A stretch of 64,000 bases of DNA from Tenebrionibacter intestinalis (lineage in GTDB: Bacteria; Pseudomonadota; Gammaproteobacteria; Enterobacterales; Enterobacteriaceae): contig NZ_JAEPBH010000009.1 in assembly GCF_016632365.1 (NCBI RefSeq), forward strand, positions 1 through 64,000, in the 5' to 3' direction. Shown piece by piece: positions 1 to 10,847 of this stretch (its first letter is position 1; every line of letters starts with the position of its first letter). The translations under genes and the position numbers were made by a program. The notes beneath the pieces are model-generated. The model saw nothing but the letters and a program-made list of their open reading frames with translations, had not been told where the DNA came from and did no database searches.

Positions 1-81
1 TAGCGCTGATTTATGGGGATCCCTCAGCGCGTAAGCGGGCCTTGTTTGTTTGCATCGTTCACCGCTATCCCGTCTCGCGCC

Positions 82-1263
82 TTATAACCCCAACGCATAT
101 TTCAGTGCCTGACGTTTAAGCGCGCCCGCGCGCTGCGCGGCCATCAGCCCCAGATTACGCAGCACCCGTACCGGGGCAAGGGAGTGACTAAAACCATTAC
201 ACAACAGGTCCATACCGCTTTGCATCACATAGTTATCCGGCATACGGCGATTCTGGTAGCGCGTAAGCACTGGCAAACCGTGCCATTCTTCGTCGCGATC
301 CCGGGCGTTACCCAGTACCTCCAGTAACGCCCGGGCGTCCCGATAGCCAAGATTCACCCCCTGCCCGGCCAGCGGATGAATCGTGTGCGCCGCATCTCCC
401 ACCAGCGCCAGGCCGGGATTAACATAGCGCATCGCATGGCGGCGAGTCAGCGAAAATGCGCCGCTGGCAATCGGGTCAACCTCTCCCAGCCGGGCGGGGA
501 AAGCGGCGGCAACGGCATTTTTTAACTGCGGCATCGTCATTGCCTGCAACTGGCGAATCCGCGCCGGCGCGTCGTACCACACAAGCGACGCCCAATGGTC
601 AAATAAAGGGAGAAACGCGTGCGGCCCGCTGGGGGTGAAGTGCTGCCAGGTACTGTCGCCTGGCGCATGTTCACACCGTACGGTAATTAACAGACAGGAC
701 TGGCGGTATTCCCAGGCGTGGACGCCAATGCCGGCCCACGCGCGCACGCGCGAACAGGCGCCGTCTGCGCCAATCACTAACTGCGCTGTCAGTGTATCGC
801 CGTTATCAAACATCAGCTCATGCCCGCCGCTGCGGGAATGCATTGCCGTCAGGGTCGCCGGGCTGCGAAGCTGTACCTGCGGGTGCGCTTCCAGCGCCTG
901 CCACAGCGCATATTGCAACACCGTATTTTCCACCATAAAGCCCAGCTCCGGCAGCCTCAACTCTGCGGCGTCGAACACGACGTGCGCGCTTTCCCATTCC
1001 CACGTTTCCAGCCGCCGATAGGGGTGACAGCGCATAGCGCGCACCTGCTGCCATACGCCAAGCGATTTGAGCAAATCCACCGACGCGCGGCTGATAGCTG
1101 AAACCCGCACGTCCGGCGGTGAAGCCGCGTTAAAGGCGCAAGGCGCGTCATGTTCCACGACAACCACCCGAAACCCGCGCTGCGCCAGCCCCAGCGCCAC
1201 CGCGCCGCCAACCATTCCGCTGCCGACAACCGCTACCTCAATGGATTGATTTGCCATAGCCAT
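82..1263 (-). CDS. ubiF: 2-octaprenyl-3-methyl-6-methoxy-1,4-benzoquinol hydroxylase (UbiF)
   Basis: FAD-dependent aromatic hydroxylase of ubiquinone biosynthesis that introduces the last ring hydroxyl. The 393 residues match the usual length. An N-terminal Rossmann dinucleotide motif (GSGMVGGAVALGLA, about residues 14-27), the internal DG motif (VIGADGA, about 160) and the second FAD motif (LVGDAAHTIHPLAGQG, about 290) are all present, and the ending LKRQALKYALGL is characteristic of UbiF. It is divergent from miaB, as in Escherichia. The first 81 bases downstream hold no gene, only a 7-bp inverted repeat (3-9 with 24-30). Confidence 0.96.
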   Translation of the reverse strand: MAMANQSIEVAVVGSGMVGGAVALGLAQRGFRVVVVEHDAPCAFNAASPPDVRVSAISRASVDLLKSLGVWQQVRAMRCHPYRRLETWEWESAHVVFDAAELRLPELGFMVENTVLQYALWQALEAHPQVQLRSPATLTAMHSRSGGHELMFDNGDTLTAQLVIGADGACSRVRAWAGIGVHAWEYRQSCLLITVRCEHAPGDSTWQHFTPSGPHAFLPLFDHWASLVWYDAPARIRQLQAMTMPQLKNAVAAAFPARLGEVDPIASGAFSLTRRHAMRYVNPGLALVGDAAHTIHPLAGQGVNLGYRDARALLEVLGNARDRDEEWHGLPVLTRYQNRRMPDNYVMQSGMDLLCNGFSHSLAPVRVLRNLGLMAAQRAGALKRQALKYALGL

Positions 1264-1404
1264 TTTTCCTTAATCACGAATCCCTTAAGTCTACCGGATT
1301 TTTCACCGCCGCGCGGCAGGCGCGCTTTGCTGGTCACAACGCCGCCAAAGCATTACAATACGCGCCCTGCATTCCTTGTATGACGTATGACATAAGCCAG
1401 ACCA

Positions 1405-2829
1405 ATGACAAAAAAACTTCACATCAAAACCTGGGGCTGTCAGATGAACGAGTATGATTCATCAAAGATGGCCGATCTGCTGGAAACCACTCACGGTTTT
1501 ACATTAACCGACGTGGCTGAAGAGGCGGACGTTCTGCTACTGAATACCTGCTCAATTCGCGAGAAGGCCCAGGAGAAAGTATTTCATCAGTTAGGTCGCT
1601 GGAAGCTTCTCAAGGAAAAGAATCCGGCGCTGATTATCGGCGTCGGCGGCTGCGTGGCCTCTCAGGAAGGCGAGCATATTCGCGAACGCGCGCGCTATGT
1701 AGACATCATATTTGGGCCGCAGACGCTGCACCGTTTGCCGGAAATGATCAACCGCGTCAGCGGCGATCGCAGCCCGGTCATTGACGTCAGCTTCCCGGAA
1801 ATCGAAAAATTCGACCGCCTGCCGGAGCCGCGCGCCGAAGGGCCGACCGCCTTCGTCTCCATTATGGAAGGCTGCAACAAATACTGCACTTATTGCGTGG
1901 TGCCCTACACGCGCGGCGAAGAAGTCAGTCGCCCCTGCGACGATATTCTGCTGGAAATCGCCCAGCTTGCCGCCCAGGGCGTACGCGAAGTGAACCTGCT
2001 CGGCCAGAACGTTAACGCCTATCGCGGCGCCGCCTTTGACGGTGGCGTTTGCTCCTTTGCCGAGCTGCTGCGTTTGGTCGCGGCCATCGACGGCATCGAT
2101 CGCATTCGTTTTACCACCAGCCACCCTATTGAATTCACCGACGACATTATCGATGTGTATCGCGACACGCCGGAACTGGTGAGCTTCCTGCACCTTCCCG
2201 TGCAAAGCGGCGCCGACCGCGTGCTGAATATGATGGGGCGCACCCACACAGCGCTGGAATATAAGGCCATCGTTCGCAAACTGCTGGCCGCGCGGCCGGA
2301 TATACAAATCAGCTCAGATTTCATTGTTGGTTTCCCGGGGGAAACCGCCCAGGATTTTGAACAAACGATGAAGCTGATTGCCGACGTAAACTTCGACATG
2401 AGCTTTAGCTTTATCTTTTCAGCTCGCCCGGGCACGCCAGCCGCCGATATGGTGGATGATGTTACGGAAGAGGAGAAAAAGCAGCGCCTGTACATTCTTC
2501 AGGAGCGCATCAACCAGCAGGCAATGGCATGGAGCCGCCGTATGCTTGGCACCACTCAGCGTATTCTGGTGGAAGGAACGTCGCGCAAGAACCTGATGGA
2601 ACTATCCGGGCGCACGGAAAACAACCGGGTGGTGAATTTTGAAGGCACGCCGGATATGATCGGCAAATTTGTCGATGTGGAAATCGTCGATGTTTTCCCG
2701 AACTCGCTGCGCGGCAAGGTCGTGCGCACCGAAGACGACATGGATTTACGTGCGATGGAAACGCCGGAGTCCGTTATTGCCCGCACCCGTAAAGAGAACG
2801 ATATCGGCGTAGGCATCTACCAGCCCTGA
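1405..2829 (+). CDS. miaB: tRNA-2-methylthio-N6-dimethylallyladenosine synthase (MiaB)
   Basis: Radical-SAM methylthiotransferase that adds the 2-methylthio group to i6A37 of tRNAs. The 474 residues are full length. The N-terminal MTTase domain carries the auxiliary cluster cysteines C12, C49 and C83, followed by the radical-SAM motif CNKYCTYC near residue 157-164 and a C-terminal TRAM region (about 380-445). It is the first gene of the cluster with phoL, ybeY, corC and lnt. After its stop, a 10-bp perfect inverted repeat (2849-2858 with 2869-2878) lacks a T tract, so it is at most a weak terminator. Confidence 0.97.
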   Translation: MTKKLHIKTWGCQMNEYDSSKMADLLETTHGFTLTDVAEEADVLLLNTCSIREKAQEKVFHQLGRWKLLKEKNPALIIGVGGCVASQEGEHIRERARYVDIIFGPQTLHRLPEMINRVSGDRSPVIDVSFPEIEKFDRLPEPRAEGPTAFVSIMEGCNKYCTYCVVPYTRGEEVSRPCDDILLEIAQLAAQGVREVNLLGQNVNAYRGAAFDGGVCSFAELLRLVAAIDGIDRIRFTTSHPIEFTDDIIDVYRDTPELVSFLHLPVQSGADRVLNMMGRTHTALEYKAIVRKLLAARPDIQISSDFIVGFPGETAQDFEQTMKLIADVNFDMSFSFIFSARPGTPAADMVDDVTEEEKKQRLYILQERINQQAMAWSRRMLGTTQRILVEGTSRKNLMELSGRTENNRVVNFEGTPDMIGKFVDVEIVDVFPNSLRGKVVRTEDDMDLRAMETPESVIARTRKENDIGVGIYQP

Positions 2830-3013
2830 CGCCCGGCCCGCCTTTCGTCAGTGGAACTGGCTTCGCATAGTTCCACTGGCGTTTGCAGCCGAATACTTGC
2901 ATTCCTGAATCACCGCCCAGATATTGAACTTCTGTCGCCAGAAACCGCATTAGCTCCATGCAACAGGCGCTATTATTCATCTCAAAGCCCTGTATGACGT
3001 AAAGAGGAACAGT

Positions 3014-4069
3014 TTGAATATCGAAACACGTGAAATAACCCTTGAACCAGCGGATAACGCCCGCCTGTTAAGCCTGTGCGGGCCATTTGATGACAACATC
3101 AAACAACTGGAGAGCCGGCTGGGCATTGAAATTAGCCGCCGCGATAACCGTTTCAAGATTACCGGGCGGCAGCTTAGCGTCAGCGCCGCTACGGATATAC
3201 TGCGCCATCTTTATATTGATACGGCCCCCATGCGCGGGCAAACGCAGGATATCAATCCAGAACAAATCCATCTCGCTATAAAAGAATTTCGCGTGCTGGA
3301 GCAGGCGGCGCAAAGCATTCCCGATTACGGCAAAGCGGTTAACATTAAAACCCGCCGCGGCGTTATCAAGCCGCGTACGCCGAATCAGGCGCAGTACATC
3401 GCTCATATTCTTGATCACGATATCACCTTCGGTATTGGCCCGGCGGGCACCGGTAAAACCTATCTGGCCGTCGCCGCCGCGGTCGATGCGCTGGAGCGTC
3501 AGGAAATTCGCCGTATTCTGCTGACTCGCCCGGCAGTCGAGGCGGGCGAGAAGCTTGGCTTTCTGCCGGGCGATCTGAGTCAGAAAGTCGATCCCTATCT
3601 GCGCCCGCTGTACGATGCGCTGTTTGAGATGCTGGGGTTTGAGCGCGTTGAAAAACTGATTGAGCGCAACGTCATTGAAGTCGCGCCGCTGGCCTATATG
3701 CGTGGCCGCACGCTAAACGATGCCTTTATCATTCTTGACGAAAGCCAGAACACCACCATCGAACAGATGAAAATGTTCCTGACCCGTATCGGCTTTAACT
3801 CCAAAGCGGTCATCACTGGCGACATCACGCAGATTGACCTGCCGCGCAATGCCAAATCCGGCCTGCGTCACGCTATTGAAGTGCTGGCTAACGTTGAAGA
3901 AATTAGCTTCAACTTCTTTCACAGCGAAGACGTGGTGCGCCACCCGGTCGTTGCGCGCATCGTTAATGCCTACGAAGCGTGGGAAGAAGCCGACCAGAAG
4001 CGCCGAGCGCAGTCAGCCGACGAACGCAAGCATGAAGCAGTGACAAACCGTTCTCAGGAGCGCAAATGA
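3014..4069 (+). CDS. phoL: PhoH-like ATPase (PhoL/YbeZ)
   Basis: Cytoplasmic PhoH-family NTPase genetically tied to YbeY and ribosome/RNA metabolism. There is a Walker A motif GPAGTGKT (about residue 143) and a Walker B-type FIILDESQN (about 238). The start is TTG at 3014, preceded by GAGG at 3004-3007; no upstream ATG in frame fits. The protein has 351 residues, typical for the family. The last codons overlap ybeY through ATGA, indicating translational coupling. Confidence 0.94.
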   Translation: MNIETREITLEPADNARLLSLCGPFDDNIKQLESRLGIEISRRDNRFKITGRQLSVSAATDILRHLYIDTAPMRGQTQDINPEQIHLAIKEFRVLEQAAQSIPDYGKAVNIKTRRGVIKPRTPNQAQYIAHILDHDITFGIGPAGTGKTYLAVAAAVDALERQEIRRILLTRPAVEAGEKLGFLPGDLSQKVDPYLRPLYDALFEMLGFERVEKLIERNVIEVAPLAYMRGRTLNDAFIILDESQNTTIEQMKMFLTRIGFNSKAVITGDITQIDLPRNAKSGLRHAIEVLANVEEISFNFFHSEDVVRHPVVARIVNAYEAWEEADQKRRAQSADERKHEAVTNRSQERK

Positions 4070-4533
4070 GCCAGGTGCTTCTCGATTTACAACTGGCCTG
4101 TGAAAACAACAGCGGCCTTCCCCAGGAAGCTCAGTTTCAACGCTGGCTTGATGCCGCCGTGATACCGTTTCAGGAGGTAGCCGAAGTGACCGTTCGCCTG
4201 GTGGACGAAGCCGAAAGCCACAGCCTGAACCTGACCTACCGCGGCAAAGACAAGCCCACCAACGTGCTTTCCTTCCCATTCGACGCGCCGCCGGGTATTG
4301 ACCTGCCGCTGCTTGGCGATCTGGTGATTTGCCGCCAGGTCGTGGAGCGCGAAGCGCAGGAGCAGGAAAAACCGCTGGAAGCCCACTGGGCCCATATGGT
4401 GGTTCACGGCAGCCTGCATCTGCTGGGTTACGATCATATTGAAGACCGGGAGGCCGAAGAAATGGAAAAGCTGGAAACAGAGATAATGCTTGCTCTTGGT
4501 TACGCCGACCCGTACATTGCCGAGAAAGAGTAG
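4066..4533 (+). CDS. ybeY: Endoribonuclease/rRNA maturation factor YbeY
   Basis: Single-strand metallo-endoribonuclease for 16S rRNA 3' end maturation and ribosome quality control. The zinc signature H-G-x-L-H-L-x-G-Y-D-H is seen at about residues 114-124 ([11 protein letters not shown]). The 155 residues are standard. The ATG overlaps the phoL stop by four bases. Partner of PhoL and, by conserved operon, CorC and Lnt. Confidence 0.96.
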   Translation: MSQVLLDLQLACENNSGLPQEAQFQRWLDAAVIPFQEVAEVTVRLVDEAESHSLNLTYRGKDKPTNVLSFPFDAPPGIDLPLLGDLVICRQVVEREAQEQEKPLEAHWAHMVVHGSLHLLGYDHIEDREAEEMEKLETEIMLALGYADPYIAEKE

Positions 4534-4636
4534 CCCGCGCGCAAAATATTAACCGCCCGGTGCATCATACCGCCGCAGCGTGCGTTTACCCGCTGCGCCA
4601 GTACATTAATCAACATGAGATCCCTATCCTTACGCC

Positions 4637-5512
4637 ATGAGCGACGACAATTCTCACAGTAGCGACACCTCCACAAAAAAGGGCTTTTTCTCCCTGATTC
4701 TTAGCCAGCTTTTCCACGGTGAGCCAAAAAACCGCGATGAACTGCTGGCGCTAATTCGTGATTCTGAACAAAACGAGCTTATCGATCAGGACACCCGCGA
4801 TATGCTTGAAGGCGTCATGGATATCGCCGACCAGCGCGTGCGCGATATCATGATTCCACGCTCTCAGATGATAACCCTCAAGCGCAGCCAGAGTCTGGAC
4901 GAATGCCTCGATGTCATCATTGAATCCGCCCATTCGCGCTTCCCGGTGATAAGCGAAGATAAAGATCACATTGAAGGGATTCTGATGGCTAAGGATCTGC
5001 TGCCGTTTATGCGCAGCGACGCCGAGCCATTTAGCATGGACAAAGTACTGCGCCCGGCTGTAGTGGTGCCGGAAAGCAAACGTGTGGATCGCATGCTCAA
5101 AGAGTTCCGCTCCCAGCGCTATCACATGGCTATCGTGATTGATGAGTTCGGCGGCGTTTCCGGTCTTGTGACCATCGAAGATATCCTTGAGCTTATCGTC
5201 GGTGAAATTGAAGACGAGTACGACGAAGAAGACGATATCGAATTCCGCCAGCTCAGTCGCCATACCTGGACTGTGCGTGCGCTGGCTTCAATCGAAGACT
5301 TTAACGATACGTTCGGCACGCATTTCAGCGATGAAGAAGTGGACACGATAGGCGGCCTGATTATGCAGGCCTTCGGCCATTTGCCCGCACGCGGCGAAAC
5401 CATTGATATCGACGGCTATCTGTTTAAGGTGGCGATGGCCGATAGCCGGCGCATTATTCAGGTTCACGTCAGATTGCCGGACGACTCGCCGCCTCCCAGA
5501 CTGGAAGAATAA
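4637..5512 (+). CDS. corC: CBS-domain magnesium/cobalt efflux-type protein CorC (YbeX)
   Basis: Cytoplasmic protein with two CBS domains (about residues 65-185) followed by a CorC/HlyC C-terminal domain (about 200-285). It has no membrane segment, unlike long CorB/CNNM relatives. The 291 residues are the normal YbeX length. It is linked to Mg2+/Co2+ homeostasis and, together with ybeY and phoL, to ribosome metabolism. The stop lies four bases before the lnt start. Confidence 0.94.
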   Translation: MSDDNSHSSDTSTKKGFFSLILSQLFHGEPKNRDELLALIRDSEQNELIDQDTRDMLEGVMDIADQRVRDIMIPRSQMITLKRSQSLDECLDVIIESAHSRFPVISEDKDHIEGILMAKDLLPFMRSDAEPFSMDKVLRPAVVVPESKRVDRMLKEFRSQRYHMAIVIDEFGGVSGLVTIEDILELIVGEIEDEYDEEDDIEFRQLSRHTWTVRALASIEDFNDTFGTHFSDEEVDTIGGLIMQAFGHLPARGETIDIDGYLFKVAMADSRRIIQVHVRLPDDSPPPRLEE

Positions 5513-5516
5513 CGCT

Positions 5517-7052
5517 ATGGCGCTCCGCTCACTGCTCCAACGCCAGCCCCTGCGTTTAGCACTGGCGCTACTCTTCGGGGCCAGCGGCACGCTGGCCTTT
5601 TCGCCGTATGATATCTGGCCTGCGGCGTTGCTTGCGCTGGCTGGCCTCCAGGGGTTAACGCTCAACCGCCGCCCTCTGCAAAGCGCCTGGATCGGTTTTT
5701 TTTGGGGGCTTGGCCTGTTCGGCGCCGGCATTAACTGGGTGTATGTCAGTATTGCCCAGTTCGGCGGTATGCCCGGCGTCGTTAACGTTTTCCTGGTTGC
5801 GCTGCTTGCCGCTTACCTCTCACTCTACACGGGTCTGTTCGCGGGCCTGCTCAGCCGCCTGTGGCCACGCGCCAGCCTCTGGCGCGTAGCGCTTGCGGCC
5901 CCTGCGCTGTGGCAACTCACCGAATTTTTACGCGGCTGGGTACTAACCGGTTTCCCGTGGCTTCAGTTCGGCTACAGTCAGATTGATGGTCCCCTTAAGG
6001 GCCTGGCGCCGCTGTTTGGGGTGGAAGGGATCAATTTTCTGCTCATGATCATCGCAGGGCTTATTGCCTTTGCCCTCGCGCAGCGCAGTTGGCGCCCAGC
6101 CCTGGCCGCTGTTCTGCTACTGGCGCTGCCCTGGCCGCTACGCTATATCCAGTGGTTTCAGCCGCTCAACGAGCGCAGCTTCAACGTTAGCCTGGTACAG
6201 GGAAATATCCCCCAGTCGATAAAATGGGATGAAGGCGAGCTGCTTAATACGCTGCGCGTCTATCTTGATATCACCCGGCCAGTGCTGGGCCAGTCGCAAC
6301 TGATTATCTGGCCGGAGTCAGCCATACCGGATCTGGAAATCAACCAACAGCGCTTTTTGAAATCGCTTGACGGTTTACTGCGCGAACACCGCAGCACATT
6401 GCTCACCGGCATCGTCGATGCACGCCTCAACAACCAGAACCGTTATGACACTTATAACAGCATCATCACGCTCGGCGAAGGCAGTCCGTACAGCTACGCG
6501 TCCCGCGATCGCTACAATAAAAACCATCTTGTGCCGTTTGGCGAGTTCGTACCGCTGGAAGCAATTCTGCGTCCGCTGGCGCCGTTTTTCGACCTGCCGA
6601 TGTCTTCCTTCAGCCGAGGCCCGCGCGTTCAACCGCCGCTGGAGGCGCACGGCATTAAACTCACGGCGGCCATCTGCTATGAAATCGTACTTGGCGAACA
6701 GGTAAGGGATAATTTCCGCCCGGATACCGATGTACTGTTGACGGTTTCTAACGATGCCTGGTTCGGTCACTCCATCGGCCCGTGGCAGCATTTCCAGATG
6801 GCGCGTATGCGGGCGCTGGAACTGGCGCGCCCGCTGTTACGCAGCACCAATAATGGCGTTACGGCGGTCATTGGCGCAGACGGGAGCGTGCAAAAAGCCA
6901 TCCCGCAGTTTGTGCGCGAAGTGCTGAGCGCGCAGGTTACGCCAACCCGCGGGCTTACGCCGTATGCACGCATGGGCGGCTGGCCGCTGTGGACCATCGC
7001 TCTTCTTTTCGGCGCAGGCGCGCTAATGCTAAACCGCCGTTTCACGCGCTAA
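5517..7052 (+). CDS. lnt: Apolipoprotein N-acyltransferase
   Basis: Inner-membrane enzyme that N-acylates the diacylglyceryl-cysteine of lipoproteins, the last step of lipoprotein maturation. The start was placed at the ATG at 5517, which gives 511 residues against the usual 512; the longer in-frame extension would run deep into corC. Several hydrophobic segments occupy the first 210 residues. The carbon-nitrogen hydrolase domain follows with catalytic Glu in WPESAIP (about 267), Lys in [11 protein letters not shown] (about 335) and Cys in ICYEIVL (about 387). Confidence 0.96.
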   Translation: MALRSLLQRQPLRLALALLFGASGTLAFSPYDIWPAALLALAGLQGLTLNRRPLQSAWIGFFWGLGLFGAGINWVYVSIAQFGGMPGVVNVFLVALLAAYLSLYTGLFAGLLSRLWPRASLWRVALAAPALWQLTEFLRGWVLTGFPWLQFGYSQIDGPLKGLAPLFGVEGINFLLMIIAGLIAFALAQRSWRPALAAVLLLALPWPLRYIQWFQPLNERSFNVSLVQGNIPQSIKWDEGELLNTLRVYLDITRPVLGQSQLIIWPESAIPDLEINQQRFLKSLDGLLREHRSTLLTGIVDARLNNQNRYDTYNSIITLGEGSPYSYASRDRYNKNHLVPFGEFVPLEAILRPLAPFFDLPMSSFSRGPRVQPPLEAHGIKLTAAICYEIVLGEQVRDNFRPDTDVLLTVSNDAWFGHSIGPWQHFQMARMRALELARPLLRSTNNGVTAVIGADGSVQKAIPQFVREVLSAQVTPTRGLTPYARMGGWPLWTIALLFGAGALMLNRRFTR

Positions 7053-7101
7053 GCGGTATTATCACGAAAAACGCCGTCCGGTTAAGTATCGTAAGCATGG
7101 T

Positions 7102-7147
7102 CCGCTGGCGTAAAAAACCTGCTGAAGCAGCGCTTTTACGCCAGCGG
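7102..7147. terminator. 46-bp nested hairpin between lnt and the effector operon
   Basis: Perfect 14-bp outer arms CCGCTGGCGTAAAA (7102-7115) and its complement (7134-7147) enclose an inner CTGC-TGAA-GCAG stem-loop. It lies where lnt and the minus-strand effector operon converge, so a bidirectional terminator is likely, with the A/T part of the arms serving as the U-rich segment. It also sits at the edge of the inserted DNA. Confidence 0.55.
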
Positions 7148-7229
7148 CCAGTAACAGAAGTGAGCAGATAACGTTTCGTAGCTTCGTACATACTTCTTCA
7201 CAACCGCAACACGACATGCCGGCTTTACT

Positions 7230-8228
7230 TTACACGTCCCACTCCTTGCCCGTAACCGAGCGCATTTTCTTCAGCCGCCAGAACAGCAGGTTGCTCCACT
7301 CCCAGCGCAGCTCGTCCACGCTGCTGCTGTCAAAGTTGTACGGGTCCTCCGGCGCTATTTCGCACCGCGCCTCAATCTCCTCCGGCCACTGCGGGATTTT
7401 GCTGGTGCGAAAGGATACCCAGCGGCCCACGCTCTCCAGCAGCACATAGGGCGACATCGGTATGGCCGCCCAGCCATACTGTATCATCTGCATACGGAAC
7501 CCCAGCCAGAACGGCTCCCGGCGTTTGACTATCGGCAGGAACCAGCCCACGCCGTCCGCCACTTCGCGCACGCCCTCTTCGTCTTCCATATAGCGGCGCA
7601 CCAGCTCCCAGAAGCGATACACATACTCCTCCTCCGGGCCATAAAAGCTGACGGTGAACATATCGCGCACGGTTATTTTATCTTCAGCAAATATTATCCC
7701 GCACAGATACCACATATTCGAAGAGAAACCGTGCGGCTTACGCAGCACCCTGGTGAAAAAAATATCATTCCAGCTATAGGTGGTGGCCTCGCCATTATTA
7801 CGAAAGAGATGTACCTCCTGACTACGGCGGTTAAAGCGAATGGGGTAATGGGTATATTTAAAACATTCTCGCCGCATAAGAAAACCACACATTATTTCCA
7901 CAGGCGAAAAAATTAAAAAAATATATAAAGCAGGCCACCAGTCTGACATTAAAACGCCAAATTTCCAGGCGCTCATCACAAAAAAAATGAGGCTCAGAAA
8001 ACTAATAAACAATCCAACAAAAGTAAAGGCTCCTCTTTCCCGGTAATGCACATCCACGGTCTCCAGATAAGTAGAGTTCATCCGTATCAACTGCATATTA
8101 TCCATCAGCTCTCTTTCGCTGTAGGGATAGCGTGAACCCTGATACAGGCCGCGGTGATTCGCCAGCTCTTCGCGGGACAGGACGCGATCGACCGTAAACT
8201 TAAGATGTAAATCCTTTATTTGCCGCAT
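7230..8228 (-). CDS. DUF6708-type membrane protein, candidate immunity protein
   Basis: 332-residue protein resembling the DUF6708 family, which accompanies VasX-like type VI effectors. Two adjacent hydrophobic segments are seen at about residues 68-88 and 97-117, followed by a soluble C-terminal region rich in Trp. The start codon at 8228 has AAAGGGA upstream and lies nine bases after the effector stop, so the two are cotranscribed. A membrane protein encoded directly behind a pore-forming-type effector would suit an immunity role, as TsiV2 does for VasX; that is inference. No named function is known to me. Confidence 0.7.
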   Translation of the reverse strand: MRQIKDLHLKFTVDRVLSREELANHRGLYQGSRYPYSERELMDNMQLIRMNSTYLETVDVHYRERGAFTFVGLFISFLSLIFFVMSAWKFGVLMSDWWPALYIFLIFSPVEIMCGFLMRRECFKYTHYPIRFNRRSQEVHLFRNNGEATTYSWNDIFFTRVLRKPHGFSSNMWYLCGIIFAEDKITVRDMFTVSFYGPEEEYVYRFWELVRRYMEDEEGVREVADGVGWFLPIVKRREPFWLGFRMQMIQYGWAAIPMSPYVLLESVGRWVSFRTSKIPQWPEEIEARCEIAPEDPYNFDSSSVDELRWEWSNLLFWRLKKMRSVTGKEWDV

Positions 8229-8237
8229 TCTGTCCCT

Positions 8238-10847
8238 TTACCGTTTTATGCTGGCAGGAGGCTGCCAGAGTTGATTAAAGCCATCTTCTTCCTGCTGACC
8301 CGTTATAAAGGGCTGCTCCTTATTATCAGGGTCAGCAACGCCCCAGTATGTACGCGACAGCCAGTTTTGCATATCGTTAGGTTTAAAATATTCAATCAGG
8401 TATGCCACACCTAAGATCATTATTCCCAGAACAATTCCCAACATTGGTAAACCCATAAAAATAAAAATAAGTCCAATGAATCCCAAACCAGCAGAAGTCC
8501 AATAAAAGCTAGCTAACATCTGATGGCCTAAAGTCCATTGTTTCCATCCCTCTAATATATCAAGCCACGCAATAAACCCCGAAGCCGCTAACCCAAGCCC
8601 CTTCCCTAATCTACCCAACACTTTCACCCACGGCCTGGCCGCCCGCATTCCGCGCATCATATGAAACTGGATCATTCCGGCCGCGGTTTCCAGCGTGCTG
8701 CCCGCTATCCCCGCCCAGGTCGCCGTCAGGCGCTGCGCCGCCGGCGTCTTCACACCGCCGTACCAGCTCTGCTCCTGCTTCACCATCAGCCCCACCGCCG
8801 CCAGTTGAAAAAGCACCGAGACCACATTGCCCCCCAGCGAGGCCCGCGTCAGCCGCCGTTTCAGCAGAAAATCTTCCGCCATATCCCCGCTCATCGCCCT
8901 CTCCTTTGCCCACGCCAGCCGCTCATCCACGCTCCTGCCCTTCAGGGCGTCGTCCATCTCATCCTGAAGAAGCATCAGATAACCCTGTCTCGCCTCGCCC
9001 TGTAAGTTTATGCCGCTGGCCTCTTTTTGCAGCATTTCCTTTTCCAGCAGCTTCACCATCTCCTGCGTATCCGGCCGCGACGTCACCTGCCGCACAAAGC
9101 GCTCACGCGCCTGTACCCTTTTCGCCGGCGACAGCCCCTCTCCGTCAAAAAGATGATTTAACAGCAGGCGCGAGAGTTTTTCCGACAGTTCCCTGCGCCT
9201 GCCCTGCCGCTCAAAATACGCCAGCGGCGCTTCTGTTCTTACGCTCAGCAGAACAATAAAACGCGACACGCCTTTTTCACCCATCTCCCCCAGCAGGGAA
9301 AGCAGCACCCCCGTCAGCGGTATACTCAGCGTATTCAGCAACTCTTTCCTGCTCCCCAGCTCGCCAAGCCAGGACGCATAAGCGCCAATCATCGCGCTCC
9401 AGGGCAGTTCGTGCACATGGCTCATCGCCACCTGCGTCGGGGCTGAGCGCTTTATCATCTGCGCAAGCGAATCCTGGTTGAGCAGCCAGGCGCGCAGAAA
9501 CGGGTTTTCAGGGTCCTCCGGGTCGCCCTGCAGCCGCTCGCGATAAAATTCAAAACAGCGCCCCTCCTGCTGCCCGCCCAGCAGGCAAAGCCCGAGCGTC
9601 AGCGAATAGTGCGCGCCGCCCGCGATGTCCGTGGGGTCAAAATTATGCTCAAAAAAACGAATGAAGGTGGGATGGCGGAGCTGTTCAAGATACATCTCCG
9701 TCAGCGGCCCGGTATGCGTGGCGTAAAACACATCCATCGCCTGCCTGACTTTGGTTTCAAACCGCCGCTGTTCAGCTACCCTGTAATATTCCTGATAGCG
9801 CGGCCAGCTCTCGCTGCTCCAGTTTTCAAACTGCTTTTTTGCAGCGTCGTGTATCATTTCCGCTACGACGCGCCGCGTCTGCGCCGTCATGGGCACATAC
9901 TGCATTTCCCCGAAGGCGCCCGTTACATACCCGGCCGACGCCCGCTCTTCACGCCGCTTCATTTCCTGCGTGATAAACATTTTTTCGCTTTCCTGCACGC
10001 TGTATCGCATTGTTTCAATCATGGCGTGCAGCTTCATTTCCCTGTCAAAGTCGCTGAACCCGCCGCTGTTGCGGCAGTATTCCAGTGATTCATCCGGGGC
10101 CTGCGCCAGTATCTGCGCCAGGTCGCGCGCCACGGCGGTGGCATCGCAAAGCGCCAGCATCACAGGCAGCGTCGGGTCAACGCGCAGCGGCGGCTGCGAC
10201 GACACGCTCACGGCCGTTTCCAGCAGGTACCGCGCGGCATCGTCATCCCGCGCCAGCCAGGGGGCCGAGAGAAAATCAAATCCCCCGCCCTGCGCCAGCG
10301 CCGGAACATATTCCGCCACCGTCTCCTGCAACTGACTCAGCGGCAGCGCCTGCGGCCCCCTGCGCTCTTTCAGCCAGGCCGCCAGGTCAAAACACTGCAT
10401 ATGCCTTTCACGCCAGCCCGCCTGTTCATGGGCCTGACGCACCACGGGCGTCCAGGGGTAGTCAGACCAGGCAAACCAGAAGCGGCCATGATTTTCCGCA
10501 TTCAGGGAAACGGGCAGTGTGATAAAGCTGGCTTTCGCCACCTCATCTTTTTTGCCGGCGCAGGGGCGAATACAGGAAGGGGCGTCCACTACCGGTAGCG
10601 CCGCATCGGTACGTCTGAAGTATCCTTCGCCGGTAACGAGGTAGTCCGTCCAGCGGCGGCGCTTTTCATCCCAGACATAGAGATAGCCTTCCCGCAGCAG
10701 GCGGCAGGTGTAGGTCACTTTAGCGCGCGCCGGCACGGCCGGCTTAATTTCCGCCGCCAGCGCGGGCGCCCCCACCTCACAGCGCACCACCGCCGGCCTG
10801 ACCGGCAGCACCGCCAGCCCTTTTTTATCGCAAAAATCACAGCGCAT
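8238..10847 (-). CDS. VasX-like type VI secretion effector (BTH_I2691-type)
   Basis: 869-residue protein starting MRCDFCDKKGL, with a CxxC at the N-terminus and a first ~200 residues of the VasX N-terminal type (VTYTCRLLREGYLYVWDE). The C-terminal quarter carries hydrophobic segments (about residues 680-705, 750-768 and 779-820), as expected for a membrane-inserting toxin. The start at 10847 is chosen for its AGGGAGG; a longer frame reaches 10985 but only over the preceding gene. It overlaps the upstream 92-codon gene by 11 bases. No type VI structural genes occur in the window, so it is an orphan effector locus. The target is inferred to be the bacterial inner membrane. Confidence 0.75.
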   Translation of the reverse strand: MRCDFCDKKGLAVLPVRPAVVRCEVGAPALAAEIKPAVPARAKVTYTCRLLREGYLYVWDEKRRRWTDYLVTGEGYFRRTDAALPVVDAPSCIRPCAGKKDEVAKASFITLPVSLNAENHGRFWFAWSDYPWTPVVRQAHEQAGWRERHMQCFDLAAWLKERRGPQALPLSQLQETVAEYVPALAQGGGFDFLSAPWLARDDDAARYLLETAVSVSSQPPLRVDPTLPVMLALCDATAVARDLAQILAQAPDESLEYCRNSGGFSDFDREMKLHAMIETMRYSVQESEKMFITQEMKRREERASAGYVTGAFGEMQYVPMTAQTRRVVAEMIHDAAKKQFENWSSESWPRYQEYYRVAEQRRFETKVRQAMDVFYATHTGPLTEMYLEQLRHPTFIRFFEHNFDPTDIAGGAHYSLTLGLCLLGGQQEGRCFEFYRERLQGDPEDPENPFLRAWLLNQDSLAQMIKRSAPTQVAMSHVHELPWSAMIGAYASWLGELGSRKELLNTLSIPLTGVLLSLLGEMGEKGVSRFIVLLSVRTEAPLAYFERQGRRRELSEKLSRLLLNHLFDGEGLSPAKRVQARERFVRQVTSRPDTQEMVKLLEKEMLQKEASGINLQGEARQGYLMLLQDEMDDALKGRSVDERLAWAKERAMSGDMAEDFLLKRRLTRASLGGNVVSVLFQLAAVGLMVKQEQSWYGGVKTPAAQRLTATWAGIAGSTLETAAGMIQFHMMRGMRAARPWVKVLGRLGKGLGLAASGFIAWLDILEGWKQWTLGHQMLASFYWTSAGLGFIGLIFIFMGLPMLGIVLGIMILGVAYLIEYFKPNDMQNWLSRTYWGVADPDNKEQPFITGQQEEDGFNQLWQPPASIKR

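Noticed and set aside
1-81. tRNA genes downstream of ubiF
   Set aside because: Escherichia has a tRNA cluster beyond ubiF, but these 81 bases contain no tRNA-like cloverleaf.
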